This document shows positions 45,137-57,099 of a stretch of 64,000 nucleotides of DNA, one piece after another (position 1 is the first letter of the stretch; each line of letters begins with the position of its first letter). Both the position numbers and the translations under genes were made by a program. Source of the DNA: Manihot esculenta (Eukaryota > Streptophyta > Magnoliopsida > Malpighiales > Euphorbiaceae); the NCBI RefSeq assembly GCF_001659605.2, contig NC_035168.2, positions 7,806,058 through 7,870,057 of the forward strand, given 5' to 3'. The notes beneath the pieces were generated by a model. It saw only the letters and a list, made by a program, of their open reading frames with translations, did not search any database and was not told the DNA's origin.

Positions 45137-46047
45137 GGAGTCTAAAATAGATTTAATTTATGTATTTATATTAAGTGGCACATCTAAATTTATATATTTG
45201 TGACAAGTGTTACACTTAATATATTTTATTTTTTAAATTATATTTTTATATTTAATAATATTACTAATTAATATATTTATAATAAAAATAATTTATAATT
45301 TTTATTATTACAATTTGTATATAACTTTTAAATTTTTACCATTACAATTATTAATATGTAATTTTTTAATTTCTTATAATATTTTTAATATAATATATTA
45401 ATTTATAATTTAAAAATAAAAATGATGCAGTCAAAATTAAATTAATAATGTGGTCAGAGTGAAATTGAGTTACGATAATCTATAAGAAGAGAAATGTGAA
45501 GTGAGGATGGGTGCTCGTAGCAGTCTTCCAATGCTCAAGTTAGTATCGTAATAAGAAAAAAGTGTAATGAATTGCTTATAGCTTTTGTATTAGAAAATAA
45601 CGTACGTTTTTTGTCTATGATCATTTTTTTATACTATAAGAAAATAGAGATAAATATATTGTTTGCTAGAAATTCGGTGATGATATGGCCGGTTGCTCGA
45701 TAATGGATATCTTTAACTAATGAGTTGATTATCTCGTGATTATAGATAAGACGGAAAAATATATTGTAACGGTAATCCTGTGTCAAGACTCAACTTGTTA
45801 AGAGAGGGCGAGTCTTGATGATAATTCGGATGTTAAAATGTCCGAATCTCCTTTTCTGTAGCGGGACTGCGTCTTCCACTTATTAATTTTCTATTACGTG
45901 ACTTGTATCTTGTGGCAACAGTCACAACTTATTTTAGACAGATATTACATAATATCAAAAAATTAATTATATCTTTAAAATAATCAATAAAAAATTAATA
46001 CATATCTATATTGTGAAAAATGATATATTTAAATTAATAATACGTCT

Positions 46048-46053
<6 letters not shown>

Positions 46054-46119
<66 letters not shown>
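46054..46119. repeat. (AT)n microsatellite, ~66 bp
   Basis: The longest dinucleotide run in the window. Confidence 0.97.
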
Positions 46120-46121
<2 letters not shown>

Positions 46122-46558
46122 TAAAATAGATCGATGAGACATTGACAATGTCACTATTAAACTTATATCCGAGAGATTGAAACGTGACACAATTAACTCT
46201 ACTTTTGTATTGACAAGTGATACAATTAACTCTGCTATTTATGACATGTAACGTAAATATATTTATACTTTTTTATATATTTTTCTATTATTTTCTAATA
46301 TAATAAATATAATTTTTATTATATTTATCGTTATTATTATATCATCTTTTAAAGTTATATTACTTTTTATTGTATTATAGTATTAATATTACAATAAAAA
46401 TTTTATAGTATTTTTATTATTAAATAACTTTATTATATTTTTATTTTAATAAATAAAAAGTTTTTACTATATCATAGTTTTATTTTTTATTTATTTGATA
46501 ATTTTATAAAATCATAATTAATATAATTTAATTACAAATACTTCTTTGGATAATTATA

Positions 46559-46636
46559 TAGAATAAATATATATAATTAAGAAAGTATTAACCATTATAG
46601 AATAAATATATATAATTAAGAAAGTATTAACCATGA
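46559..46636. repeat. 39-bp tandem duplication
   Basis: Two adjacent copies of a unit containing GAATAAATATATATAATTAA and GAAAGTATTAACCAT. Confidence 0.9.
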
Positions 46637-47514
46637 TAAAAATATAAAATAATTAAAGAATTAATTCAACGAATTGTATAAAATATTATCAAACTAAAAT
46701 TTTATTCAATTCAAATAACTATAAAAAGTTAATAAATATAAATAATTAAAGTAAAATAAAAAATAGCAATCAAGTTATTAAACTTAAATTAGTACAATTT
46801 ATTATAATAATGATTGTAATAATTTTAATATATTCACTTTCTATGAAAATATAATCTTTATTCTTCATTCTATATAAAATCCTTCCGTACAATTTCTGTT
46901 CCATATATTTTTTCACACCACTCTCACTCTTTTATTTTTATATAACTCATATTTTGAAACTTATTATTTTCTTAGCATCTAACTTGAGATGTATGGTTGC
47001 ACAACTCTCAACAGCCAACTCGACCCTGTTGGCTAGATTGAAGTTGGAGGATAACTCATCTAGATGTTTTAGAAAGATCAATGTATTTTTTTTTAATAGT
47101 GAAATATATTTATAAATTGCTGTAAAACCATTTATACTATTACAAAGTAGTATTTATCTAATATAATTGATATATTAAGTTTTATCACTCAAGAAATTAA
47201 TATACGGAAGGGTATTATAATAAAGCAGATAATTCTTTTTTTCTATCACTATCACTACCACTACCACTACCGTCACTTGTTGTCCACTACCATTAAAATT
47301 TAATAAATTTTATTTTTATAAAATATAATTTTTTAAATAAAATTTATTATTGAATATTAATAATATATGATAATTAATATTAAAATCTTAAATTTTTTTT
47401 TTTGTTGCGGTTGAATTTGACCGTAGATAGATTTGTACTTAATGACTATTTTGAGTTTAACATTTTAGAGAAAGTATTTTATTTCTCTAAGTAGCGGAAT
47501 AAATTTATACAGTA

Positions 47515-47790
47515 GTAAAGAGCAATATTATTAACGACATCCCATTGTCAGCAATTACCGACAACCCTGACGTCAGTAATAGTAGCATATGCATCATTAG
47601 ATTTTACGTTAATATTTGCTATTAAATTTAGTAACGAAACAGTATTGTTAGTAAAATTTTTATTCACAAGGTGTCGATAAAATGTCGGTAGAATATTTAT
47701 TTTTTTAGTTTTAGCTAGTATATTGACAATTAATCGGTAATGAAATCACTAATGAATTATTATTGTAGATAAATGTCATCAATATATTTT
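47515..47790. repeat. CACTA-like subterminal relic
   Basis: Contains several GTCGGTA/GTCAGTAA-type motifs (GTGTCGATAAAATGTCGGTAG, AATCGGTAATGAAATCAC, TGACGTCAGTAATAG) like subterminal repeats of plant CACTA elements. No CACTA terminus could be identified. Confidence 0.3.
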
Positions 47791-47830
47791 TATTTTTTTT
47801 ATAATGTATAATGATAAAATTATAAATTTT

Positions 47831-47838
47831 CATAAGAC
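47831..47838. repeat. hAT target-site duplication CATAAGAC (left)
   Basis: Identical to 51885-51892; 8 bp is the hAT size. Confidence 0.95.
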
Positions 47839-48053
47839 TAGGGGCGGAGGGACGGTACTGCAAGGGGGGCACGTGCCGTACCGGCGACCGGAAAATGCTT
47901 TGAAGGGGGATGAAGGTGCCGCAGCGGCGCAGCCGGTGGTGCCGCAGCAGCAGTGCAGTTGCAGCGTCCCCCCTTTGGAGGATGAAGAAGAAGGAAGGCG
48001 GCTGGCTGGAAATAATAGAAGTTTGAATGTTTTATTTTTTTTTTTTTTAGGGT

Positions 48054-48079
48054 TCTTCAAAACGACGTCGTTTTGAAGA
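48054..48079. repeat. 26-bp perfect palindrome in the hAT left region
   Basis: The core is AAAACGACGTCGTTTT and the symmetry extends five bases on each side. A second palindrome of similar design, AAACGGCGCCGTTT, follows at 48104-48117. Both lie between the left end and the TATA-like sequence. Confidence 0.9.
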
Positions 48080-48149
48080 TTTTATTTTAAAATAAAATAA
48101 ATTAAACGGCGCCGTTTTGTAGTCTTAAATAGGAAAAAAAAATAAAAGT

Positions 48150-48300
48150 TAAAACGTATATATACATATGCAGAACAGCAGAAGCCTAAGTTCAACGCCA
48201 CAACACAAGGCCACAACTCAGCCTGCCTCTGCCAGTCTGCCTGCCTGTCTCCTCGCCTGTGCTACTGTGCCGCCGGAATCCGCCGCCGGTCAGGTGAGTC
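48150..48300 (+). promoter_or_regulatory. Probable hAT transposase promoter and leader exon
   Basis: A TATATATACATA box lies at about 48157-48168. It is followed by a CA/CTG-rich, AT-poor leader and a strong splice donor, CAG/GTGAGT, at 48289-48294. The leader exon would splice to an acceptor upstream of the ATG at 49196; the intron (about 0.9 kb) is AT-rich and contains stops. This is inferred from composition and consensus. Confidence 0.45.
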
Positions 48301-49195
48301 TGCTTTTTTTTTTGTTTTGTTATTTGTTTAATTAATTAAATGTTCAATTTATTAGGGTTTATTCAATTACAATTAGTGATTAATTATCAATTTGTTGAAT
48401 AAATTAATTACAATCATATTATAATTGTTGTGTGTTTTACATACTTTTGAAATTGATGTTAAATTGTTTAAATTTGTTCAATTAATTGAGTATTTAATTT
48501 AGGGTTTATTAAATTAAAATTAGGGATTAATCATGAATGTGTTGAATAAATTAGTTACCAATCATATTGTTTAATGTTTATGTGTTTTACATACTCTTGA
48601 AATTGATGTTAAATTGTTAATTATGATACTAATTATGTATGTTTGTGTGTTATACATAAATTTAGGTTTTATTTAAATTTAGATATTGAGAAATTTAAAT
48701 TGAATTTTATACACAAACTATTAAGTTAATTTAATTGTTAAGTTAATTCCTAATCTACTAAACCCTCTTAATTTTTTTCAAGAAAAGAAGAAATCATAAT
48801 ACAATAAAGGAGAATATTGTGGAATGCTTATTTAGTATACTTCTAGTATTCCACAACCAAACAAAAGTTCAAAAATAAAACAATAACAGAAAGAAAATTG
48901 TACCAATAAAGAGCACTCTCACTGCCCAAGAACGAGTAAAACCCCAACTCCACATAGAAAATTACTTCATTGAAAACAATAGAATAAAAACAACAAATAA
49001 ATTCTAATTAAATGTGAATTACTAATAGTAGGTAACCTTTTATACTTTAATTGGAATATACTGTATAATTTTGGTAGGCCACTGACGAATTTATGTCAAG
49101 TACATAAGAAACTTAAATAGTTAAATTGATAGTCTTTGATGAATGTGTAATTGATTTTGATATTTTATTTGTTTATTTAAATATGAATTACAATA

Positions 49196-51673
49196 ATGAT
49201 CGACAAATATTTTACCAAACTACCAAAAAATTCAGAACCTTTAAATTCAAAGCCAAAGGAGAAAGTTGCTTTTGTTGAGAAAGAAAGTCTTGCATCAGAT
49301 GATGATATTATTGGTGATCCTGGACTGCGAAAACCAATTGATAGTTACCCATTTGAAATTAGAGATTCATTGAGGAGAAGATACTTAGCTAAAGGCCCTT
49401 GTCAACCAGTTGGGCATGAATTTCCATTCACTCTTATTCGCGAAAAGAATCGAAGGTTTCAAGTTGCTTGGTTCAAGGATTATGAATGGTTAGAGTATAG
49501 TGTATCTAAAGACAAAGCTTATTGTTTATATTGTTATTTGTTTGCAAATAACAATAGAAGTGGGGGAAATGTTTTTACTGAGATTGGTTTTAATAATTGG
49601 AAAGATGGAAGACGTGCATTTGTCAATCATGAAGGAAGTCCTGGTAGCTCACATAGTGGTTGTAGAATGAAGGTCGAGCAATATCGTAATCAAAGAGGGA
49701 ATGTGAATCAGCTATTGGCAAGACAAACTGCTGCTATGGAAGATGATTATCGCACTCGATTGTCAACGGTTGTAAGTGTTGCTCGAATACTTTTAGAGGA
49801 AGGTTTGCCTTTTAGAGGACATGATGAATCTGCAGAGTCACTCCACCAAGGTAATTTTCTAGAACATATTAGTTGGGTATGCAAGCGAGAAGAAAATGTA
49901 AATAAAGTGATGGGAAAGAATGCTCCAGGAAATAATCAATTGACTTCTCCTACGATTCAAAGGGATATTATTGAATGTTGTGCAATGGAAACGAGAAAGA
50001 TCATATTGAATGAGCTAGGGGAGAAGAAGTTTGCTCTTTTGGTTGATGAAGCCCGAGATTGTTCAGTAAAGGAGCAAATGTCTTTGGTGTTGAGATTTGT
50101 TAATGACAAAGGAATGGTTTTGGAACGTTTTCTTGGATTGGTTCATGTGAATGAGACTTCTGCAAAAGTTCTAAAAAATATTATTGATACTTTTTTTGCC
50201 AAGCATGATTTATCACTTGCAAAACTCAGAGGGCAAGGTTACGATGGAGCTGCAAACATGAGCGGTGAATTTAATGGGTTAAAAACACTCATTCTAAAAG
50301 AAAACAAAAATGCACATTATATTCATTGTTTTGCCCACCAACTTCAGTTAGTTGTTGTGACTGCTTCACATGAATCAGAGAGTGTAGGTGATTTCTTTGA
50401 AACATTGTCAATGATAGTGAATACAATTGGAGCTTCGTGCAAAAGAAATGATACTCTTCGAGAAATACACAATGAGGAAGTGTTGAATCAAGTGGAGATG
50501 GGTGAGATTTCAACTGGAAGAGGTCAGAATCAAGAAATAAGTTTAGCTCGGCCTGGTGATACACGTTGGGGTTCTCACTACACAACAATAGTTAGACTTT
50601 TTGACATGTGGAATTCAGTTGAAAGAGTGTTGTTGGCAATAAACAAACTAGGTGAAAGTCTTAAAATCCGACAGTCTGCTGGGGGTGTATTTGATAAGAT
50701 GGATTGTTTTCAATTTGTTTTCATTGGAAAGTTCATGATGAAGATTTTGGGAATTACAAATACCCTATCAAAGATTCTGCAAGCAAGAGATCAAAATATA
50801 GGATATGCACTCAATATGATTAATGTTGTGAAAAATAAGTTGCAAGAATTGAGGGAAGATGGTTGGGATAATTTATTGAAAGAAGTAACTGAATTTTGTG
50901 AAGGACATTCTATTGATGTGCCTAATATGGAGAATTTTGTTCATGGTCGATCTCGAAAAAGGCTTAAGGGTGGAGAACCAATGACATATCTTCATCATTT
51001 TCGGATCGATATCTTCATAAAGGTATTTACTTTTACCTTATTTTAAAAGCATTGATAATTATTTAATTATATAATATAATTCAACCTTTAATTTATATGA
51101 TATTAGGTAATTGATGTTATTGCAATGGAAATGGATAAACACTTCACTGAAGCAAATACAAAGCTACTTAGATGTGTGATGTGTTTGGATCCTTCAAATT
51201 CTTTTGCAAATTTTGATCATGTCCGCTTATTGCAACTAGCTAAGTTGTATTCAGATGATTTTAGTTCCACTGATATAATTGAGCTTGACCATCAACTTCA
51301 AAATTATATCTGTGATATGAGATCAAATGAGATATTCTCAAATATTTCCAATCTTGGAGATCTTGCAAAGAAGATGGTGGAGATAAATTACCACACTTAT
51401 TTCCCTTTAGTCTACCGACTAATCGAGTTAGCTTTGATATTGTCGGTTGGAACAGCTAGTGTGGAAAGAACTTTTTCGGCGATGAATGTGGTGAAGACTG
51501 ATTTACGCAACCGATTAGGAGATGACTTACTATCAGACTGTTTGGTGTGTTACTTTGAGAAAGAAATTTTTAGGAATATCGATGATGAAGTGATTATGCA
51601 ATCTTTTCAAAACTTGGCGTCTAGAAGAAACCAATTGCGACCACTAAAAATTCGTCGACCAAATCCTTGTTAA
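49196..51673 (+). CDS. hAT transposase (TTF zinc finger, DUF4371, hAT dimerisation), 797 aa
   Basis: Cuts and pastes the surrounding element. Exons 49196-51022 (609 codons) and 51107-51673 join in phase across an 84-base GT...AG intron. Residues 40-75 carry the family's DPGLRKPI...RRRYLAKGPCQP block. Residues 85-165 resemble a TTF-type zinc finger (C110, C113 and later His/Cys). Residues 200-400 match the DUF4371 core, with likely catalytic D284 in LLVDEARDCSVKEQ and D350 in GQGYDGAANMSG, then CFAHQLQLVV and TRWGSH. The C-terminal dimerisation region holds E729 in ASVERTFSAMN. It is full-length for plant ZMYM1-like/hAT transposases, and no lesion is visible. A domesticated host gene is unlikely, because it sits inside TIRs with an 8-bp duplication. 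Confidence 0.93.
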
Positions 51674-51884
51674 ATGTATAAATAATAGATTTATTTTGTT
51701 CGGTGAAAAATATTGGATTTGTTATCTATAAAATTATATTGGATCTATTGTGTTGGATAAACATGTTAAATCATTTGGAAAATATCCATATTTTAGGGAT
51801 GTTTTGCTAAAATTTCGATAAATTATTAATGTCGCGCTAAGCCAGTGGTGCCCTACCAAAGGGAAGCTCCTGGCTCCGCTACTG

Positions 51885-51892
51885 CATAAGAC
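51885..51892. repeat. hAT target-site duplication CATAAGAC (right)
   Basis: Identical to 47831-47838. Confidence 0.95.
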
Positions 51893-54539
51893 TGAGAATA
51901 ATATACAAGTTGTCTTCTTCTTCCTCTTTGTAATACCTTTTACTACCTACATTGTTCTTTCTCCTTGAAGAAATTCTCTATCTAATCCCTCCATATATTA
52001 AACCATTAAAAAATACATTTTTTCAATTAGTTTATCATAATAAGCTACTTAATATTACGAAAAATTAGTTATATATTAAATTATATCATAATTCTATTCT
52101 TTAAAGTATAAGTTGTACAATATAAAAATATCTCATAATTATTCTACACTAATTACATAAATTATATATTTTATATTTAAAAAAATTACCATGAATTCTC
52201 TATTATTCTTTCATAAAATTTATCCTTATTTTAAATTACTCAATTTAAAAATATTTTTATATTTTATAAAAATAAATTCTTTAATTTTCTATTAAAAATT
52301 TATTAATTACTCATTTTATCCCATAATTTTTATTCATTTTTTTAATTATTTTAAAATTATTATTATTTTTTTACAATAATAACATATAAATTCACTTTAT
52401 AACTTTACTTAATTTACCTTATTTTTATAAAACTTTTTAAAATATTTTTTAATATTTAATAAAATTTAATATATTTAAAATGAATATAATTAAAAAATTA
52501 ATAAAAAATTATTTTTTTAATATATATTAAAAAATAAAGTGAATAAAAATTATAAAATAAAAAAATAATTTTTTTATCATATATTAAGAACTAAATAATA
52601 TAAATATTTAAAATTTTAAACGTTAAATAATATATATGATTAAAATAATACAGCTAAACATTATAAATATTTGTAATGATAGTATTTTAAATTGAATAAA
52701 TAAAGAGTTAAATTTTCTAAAAAATAAAAACGTTGTAATTAAATAATTTTAAAATAAAAATGAAACACTGAATTTACTAAAAATTAAAAAATTAATAGTA
52801 ATTTATCCTATTTAAAATAAATTATACAAAATATACATGCATATGTAAATTATATGAAAAATTAAATCATATTAAATTGTATTTATATAATTTTTAATAA
52901 AATAATTTTTTTGCTGATATATTACGCATCCCCATTAATAAGTTTGGTTTATTCAATGTCTCAATCCGAAAGCAAACCGATCTAAAGCGTGTAGGCCAAA
53001 ACAGGCAAACACCTCAAACGCACTCGAAGAGCCACAAAACTTGTGCCACAGCACCGCAATTTGTCAACCCATTTCCCCATCCTTTATTACCCACTCATAC
53101 TTTTCCACGTGTACGATCACTCTTACCTATCCCAAGTTGCTAAAATGCTAACGTGTCACAGACACAGTAGCTTCATCCACTCGCATGACAGCTCTGTCAT
53201 TCTACCAGCACATCGAGTCGGCCGAGTTTTTTTTTTTTTTTTTTTTCCAATGTGTTATCCGCTCTTCGGTGGCTACTGAACACGCGGTTTTACTAGATTG
53301 GTCCGGCGCGCCGAGCCGCCAACTCAGTTATGAGACCGAGTGAGAAACCCATTCCACGCGGTTCAGAAACCCCCTGTTATCCGACGGTTTCAAAATTGGG
53401 ATGACATTCTCACACAGAAAAAATGGATGACATATAAATTAATGAATAAATGGTCAAAAAAGTTACAATTTTAATATTTTAATTACAATTTTATTAACAT
53501 TTATCTTTTTTCTTTTTATTAATAAATTCAATTTAAAACAATTTAAGATATCAACTAATAAAAATAATTCAAATTTATTCATTCATTACTGATTTTCATT
53601 AGACTTATACATAGTTTTTATAGTTAGATTAATTTCAAATTACTTCATATTGATATAAAAATAATAATTAGATAAGATATTTAATAATATTATTGTAATT
53701 TTAATTTTTAATTTTTAATTTTTATTTCTATTAATTTATACTACTTTTAATGTCTTTCTCCTCATCTTTTGAAAAAAATATATATAAAGGGAGAGAGGGA
53801 AGATGATTTAGTAAAATAATATTTTTATCATTTTTAGAATAATTGCTAAAATTTGTATGAAAAAGATTAAATGGATTGACTTTGATAATACAGGTAAGTA
53901 TTTGAATTATTTTATCAATTAAAATTTTAATAAAAATATTTACTAAATTAAGACTAATGTGAAAAAATTTATGTGTACAGAACTTATATAAATCTATTAA
54001 ATGCATAAATTTTATGTTAATCTTATTTTCATTTTATATTACGCATTTATATAGATTCGATCTGAAAAAAAAATTTTAATTTCTGAGACTCAAATAAAGA
54101 AATTAAATCCCAATTTTAAATAAGTTTCAAAAGTGAAAAATTATTTAATTATTCGAAATTTGGTGCATCTAATAAAATCTTCTTCCTGAGTTTCTTTAAG
54201 TGCATGTTAATGGCACCTCACAAATGTTTAATCCGACATCGTCTACGTGGATTCTTCTCCTAGAACCCATATCCTTATTAAGGCAAATGATCTCATTTGA
54301 ATCTCTCTCCAAACACTAGTGAATACCACAACCTACTGCAATCTCCTTTTATGATTTAACATTTTTTTTTCCCCCTCAAGCTCTTCCTTTAATGGATGTG
54401 AATTAGCAGGCAGAAAAAATACTGAAAGATAGCATAAGTCCACTGGCACGTGATCACGTAATCAATATTAAGTTCTATGTTATTAATTACAATAGTTCAT
54501 AGGGTTATTTGTCTTCGGATAGTCTCTTTGGACCAAAAA
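51893..54539. other. Intergenic DNA, mostly AT-rich
   Basis: 51893-52910 and 53400-54180 are AT-rich with no feature. 52920-53400 is clearly richer in G+C, with a CCACGTGTAC box near 53108, a run of about 20 T at 53228-53248 and the GGCGCGCC octamer near 53307. It looks like a low-copy promoter or UTR-like segment, but no coding exon joins it in the window. 54180-54540 has balanced composition and no frame. Confidence 0.4.
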
Positions 54540-54979
54540 TTTATTACTTATGCAGCCCACTTGATCAGTGTGGGGAAAAAGTTTTCATACTTCCATAAGC
54601 GTTAAAACCAGCAAGAAACACAAGGTTATGGCAAGCTTCACCTTTTTTGATCCCAAAGCTCTCAGCTTTGTCAAGAATCGGAGCTGAATGCTCATAGAAA
54701 TCTTTGTAAACTTCTCATAATCAGATTTTACCAAGAAGAGTGGAAATGGAAACGTACGAAACAAAAATATCCTCCAGATACTTCAAGGAGCTCAGTGGGT
54801 TTAGGTTGCGAGTGCTAATCATTTATCTAACATTTCTAGACCTTTAGATCCAATGCTGGCATTAGAGGGGTCTTTTTCGCAGGGGAGTCGAAACACAAAG
54901 CTAAAAGTCATGGCATCGCTCAAGAAGTTGAAAAGTGCTTTCTTCTTAGAAGAAATTTTGTCTTCGATGTCATAAAGAC
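54540..54979 (-). pseudogene. CYP74-family cytochrome P450 fragment (AOS/HPL/DES type)
   Basis: CYP74 enzymes rearrange fatty-acid hydroperoxides in oxylipin synthesis. On the minus strand a frame after a TTTTCACAG acceptor-like site (54980) reads through SDAMTFSFVFRLPCEKDP and SIGSKGLEMLDK. It hits TGA where the family has Trp (DKWLAL), then continues LALAT with more stops. After these, FPFPLFLVKSDYEK is readable. A one-base shift near 54700 restores HSAPILDKAESFGIKKGEAC and HNLVFLAGFNAYGSMKT. Block order and spacing match the middle of CYP74 proteins (I-helix region with GFNAYGG). The heme-binding C-terminus and the N-terminus are absent. Which CYP74 subfamily it came from is not certain. 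Confidence 0.7.
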
Positions 54980-55766
54980 CTGTGAAAATGGGAAAGGGAT
55001 TAAGGGGAAAAAGGATTGAGAGTTAACTATAGTTAGTTGGGATACACTCCTCTCATTCTCAATTTGAAATCAAGAAAAAAATTTAGTGCAAATTGGGCAA
55101 GAAATCCTGCATCTTGATAGATAAATGAGTATGGATAAAGAAGCTAATCCATGAGAGTAGGATTCACTCAGACAATTGAAACATATTTTGTTCTTAAGAT
55201 TATTAAATTTTAAAATTTAAAATTTTCTTTTTTTTTTTACGACTTTTGGGTGCTAACATTTTTTTGCTGCTAAAGTCTCAGGCAGGTTAGTGGTATAAAA
55301 GGAAATATGAGAAATAATAGACAACAAAAACTCTTCATTCTTAGTTAAAAATATGCTCCCTAGCTCTCTTCTGCTGCATGTTAATCATTTTTTAAAGTAA
55401 TCTTACTTTGATTCAAACTTTGATTTTTCTTTCAACAATCAAAGACTAGATTTTAGAAGAATCATGTGGTGGATTGTCCTTTTTTTTTTGTGTGTCTTCC
55501 TCCTTAAAAATCTTACTAGTTGCTAGTGTTCTATCATGTTACAGGTTAATGAAGAAATTAAAATTCCTACCAGGTCCTTACATGTGGAGAATATAAATAT
55601 TTTATGCTCTAGATGTTGCATGTAAGAGTTTTCTGGAAGTTTTTGTAGGTTTGAAGAGATATTTCTATAATTAGTATGTTAATACGTAAGCTTTGAATAA
55701 TAATACAAATTATTTCTAAAGGTAGTTGCATTGAAAGTTAGATATCATGAGTTGTTAAGATAAATT
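54980..55766. other. Gap beside the CYP74 relic
   Basis: 54980-55110 may be intron of the lost CYP74 gene. The rest is AT-rich with no recognisable feature. Confidence 0.35.
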
Positions 55767-57099
55767 TGACGGGTGTTGAATCCGTCAATTTAAAATTTAC
55801 TTCCTTTTTCTTGATTGATAAGAACTTGTAGATAGGGTAAGTGAGTATCGATCCCACGGAGACTTTAATTCTGTTTAATTTAAATGATCAATTTGAAATA
55901 GAAGAGTAGTTAATACAAAAAGTGAGAAGAAGAGAGTTTTTTTGATGAAAGTGATTTTGGATTGAGTAAGCCAAAAAAATAAACTTAAAAGGAAAATAAT
56001 AAATAATACAATTGAAATTGATAAAAACAAATAATTAAAAAAAAAAACTTTCAGCTGAAGGTAATCAAATTGAGTATTTTGCATTTGATCATTGGTTAGA
56101 AAAAAAATATTTCATATTATTATCTATTGTTTGGTTATAGTGGTCAAACACGCGAATCCCACTAAGTCTTAATAAATTAATCCGCTTCGCGCTTAAATTA
56201 ATTCCTAATCAACTAACAACCCCAACACGCGTGTAGATTTAATTAGTCAATTGCATTAAGAAAGAAGAACCCAAACTTGATTAATAAAAAAACTTGTTTT
56301 ATTTAAATCAAATCTGTCAATTTCTTAACATAAATTAATATGTTAATTACTACTTGTTATTAACTCAATTAAACAATTACGAATTTAATCAGATTAATTA
56401 GCGATAAGTTATTTTTCCAAGAGATTCAATAAACCTCTTGAATTCTCAAGAAAACAACAATGGAGGTGATATTCCTCAAAATCAGAAATTGACAAAAAAT
56501 AGAAATAAAATAAAGAAAATTAAGTGCATAACCTCACAACTTAAACAAACCTCAATTTAAATTCACCTTTAACTGAAAATAAATTGTTTAGCCACTCATG
56601 GCCATAATAAAATTATAAAAATTAAGCAAAAAGAGAAGAAGAAGAAAAAAAGATGAAGAAGAAGGTGGGGGCAGCAAGAGAAGAAATGAGAGTCAGAGAT
56701 AGAATATGATTCTCCAGGTTGAATGCTAAAAATCTATTATCCCTATCTTATCTCTATCTCATCTTATCTCTATCCCATCTTATCTCTATCCTAAGATGAT
56801 ATTTATTCTCGTCTGATTGAGTTTGATTCAATTTGACTCCACTTGAAGCTGATCTTATCCTTGCTTAGGTGGCAAAATCTATTTTATCTTCTTATCGCCT
56901 TGGGTTATAGGTTTGGTCAAGGTTGTAGCCTCCCAGTATAAAAAATCCTTTAATTCAGCATTTTTTCTTCATTTTCTCAACTTCTGCTCACAAATCTATC
57001 CAAAATTAAATTCAAATTCAAATTAAATATTTATATCAAAATTACAGTAAAATCAAGAAATTAAATAAGAAAAAAATTGTGAGTTTTTGCAACTCATCA
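55767..57099 (-). mobile_element. Solo LTR of an Athila/Tat-type gypsy element (1,333 bp)
   Basis: On its own strand it reads TGATGAGTTGCAAAAACTCA to TTCAACACCCGTCA. Both flanks carry AAATT (55762-55766 and 57100-57104), a perfect 5-bp target duplication. There is no internal sequence. A related LTR lies in the opposite orientation at 58576. The lineage is inferred from the relic at 20451-22832, where a similar LTR adjoins an Athila/Tat-type primer site and gag. The 69-codon frame inside (56084-55875) is not a gene. Confidence 0.88.

Larger units (their letters stand above)
45134..47514. other. AT-rich intergenic DNA
   Basis: Mostly A/T runs. 45680-45960 has balanced composition with AGTCTTGATGATAATTCGGA and GTCCGAATCTCC and may be an old LTR piece, but I cannot place it. 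There is a short (CTACCA)n run near 47256-47275. No gene. Confidence 0.5.
47839..51884 (+). mobile_element. Complete hAT-superfamily DNA transposon (4,046 bp)
   Basis: Bounded by perfect 8-bp duplications. The left end reads TAGGGGCGGAGGGACGG; the right end, reverse-complemented, reads CAGTAGCGGAGCCAGGAGC, giving an imperfect terminal inverted repeat around GGGCGGAG/TAGCGGAG. Both subterminal regions are GC-rich and share GGGCAC. Inside are a promoter and leader region, two palindromes and a two-exon transposase. The ORFs on both strands at 47804-48076 lie across the left end and are GC-rich shadows, not genes. Confidence 0.93.

Noticed and set aside
47804..48076. A 90-codon plus-strand and a 76-codon minus-strand ORF
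   Set aside because: They straddle or fill the GC-rich left end of the hAT element; sequences are low-complexity and start outside the transposon or in its TIR region.
53731..54006. 91-codon minus-strand ORF
   Set aside because: Asn/Ile/Phe/Lys-rich translation of AT-rich DNA with no recognisable domain.
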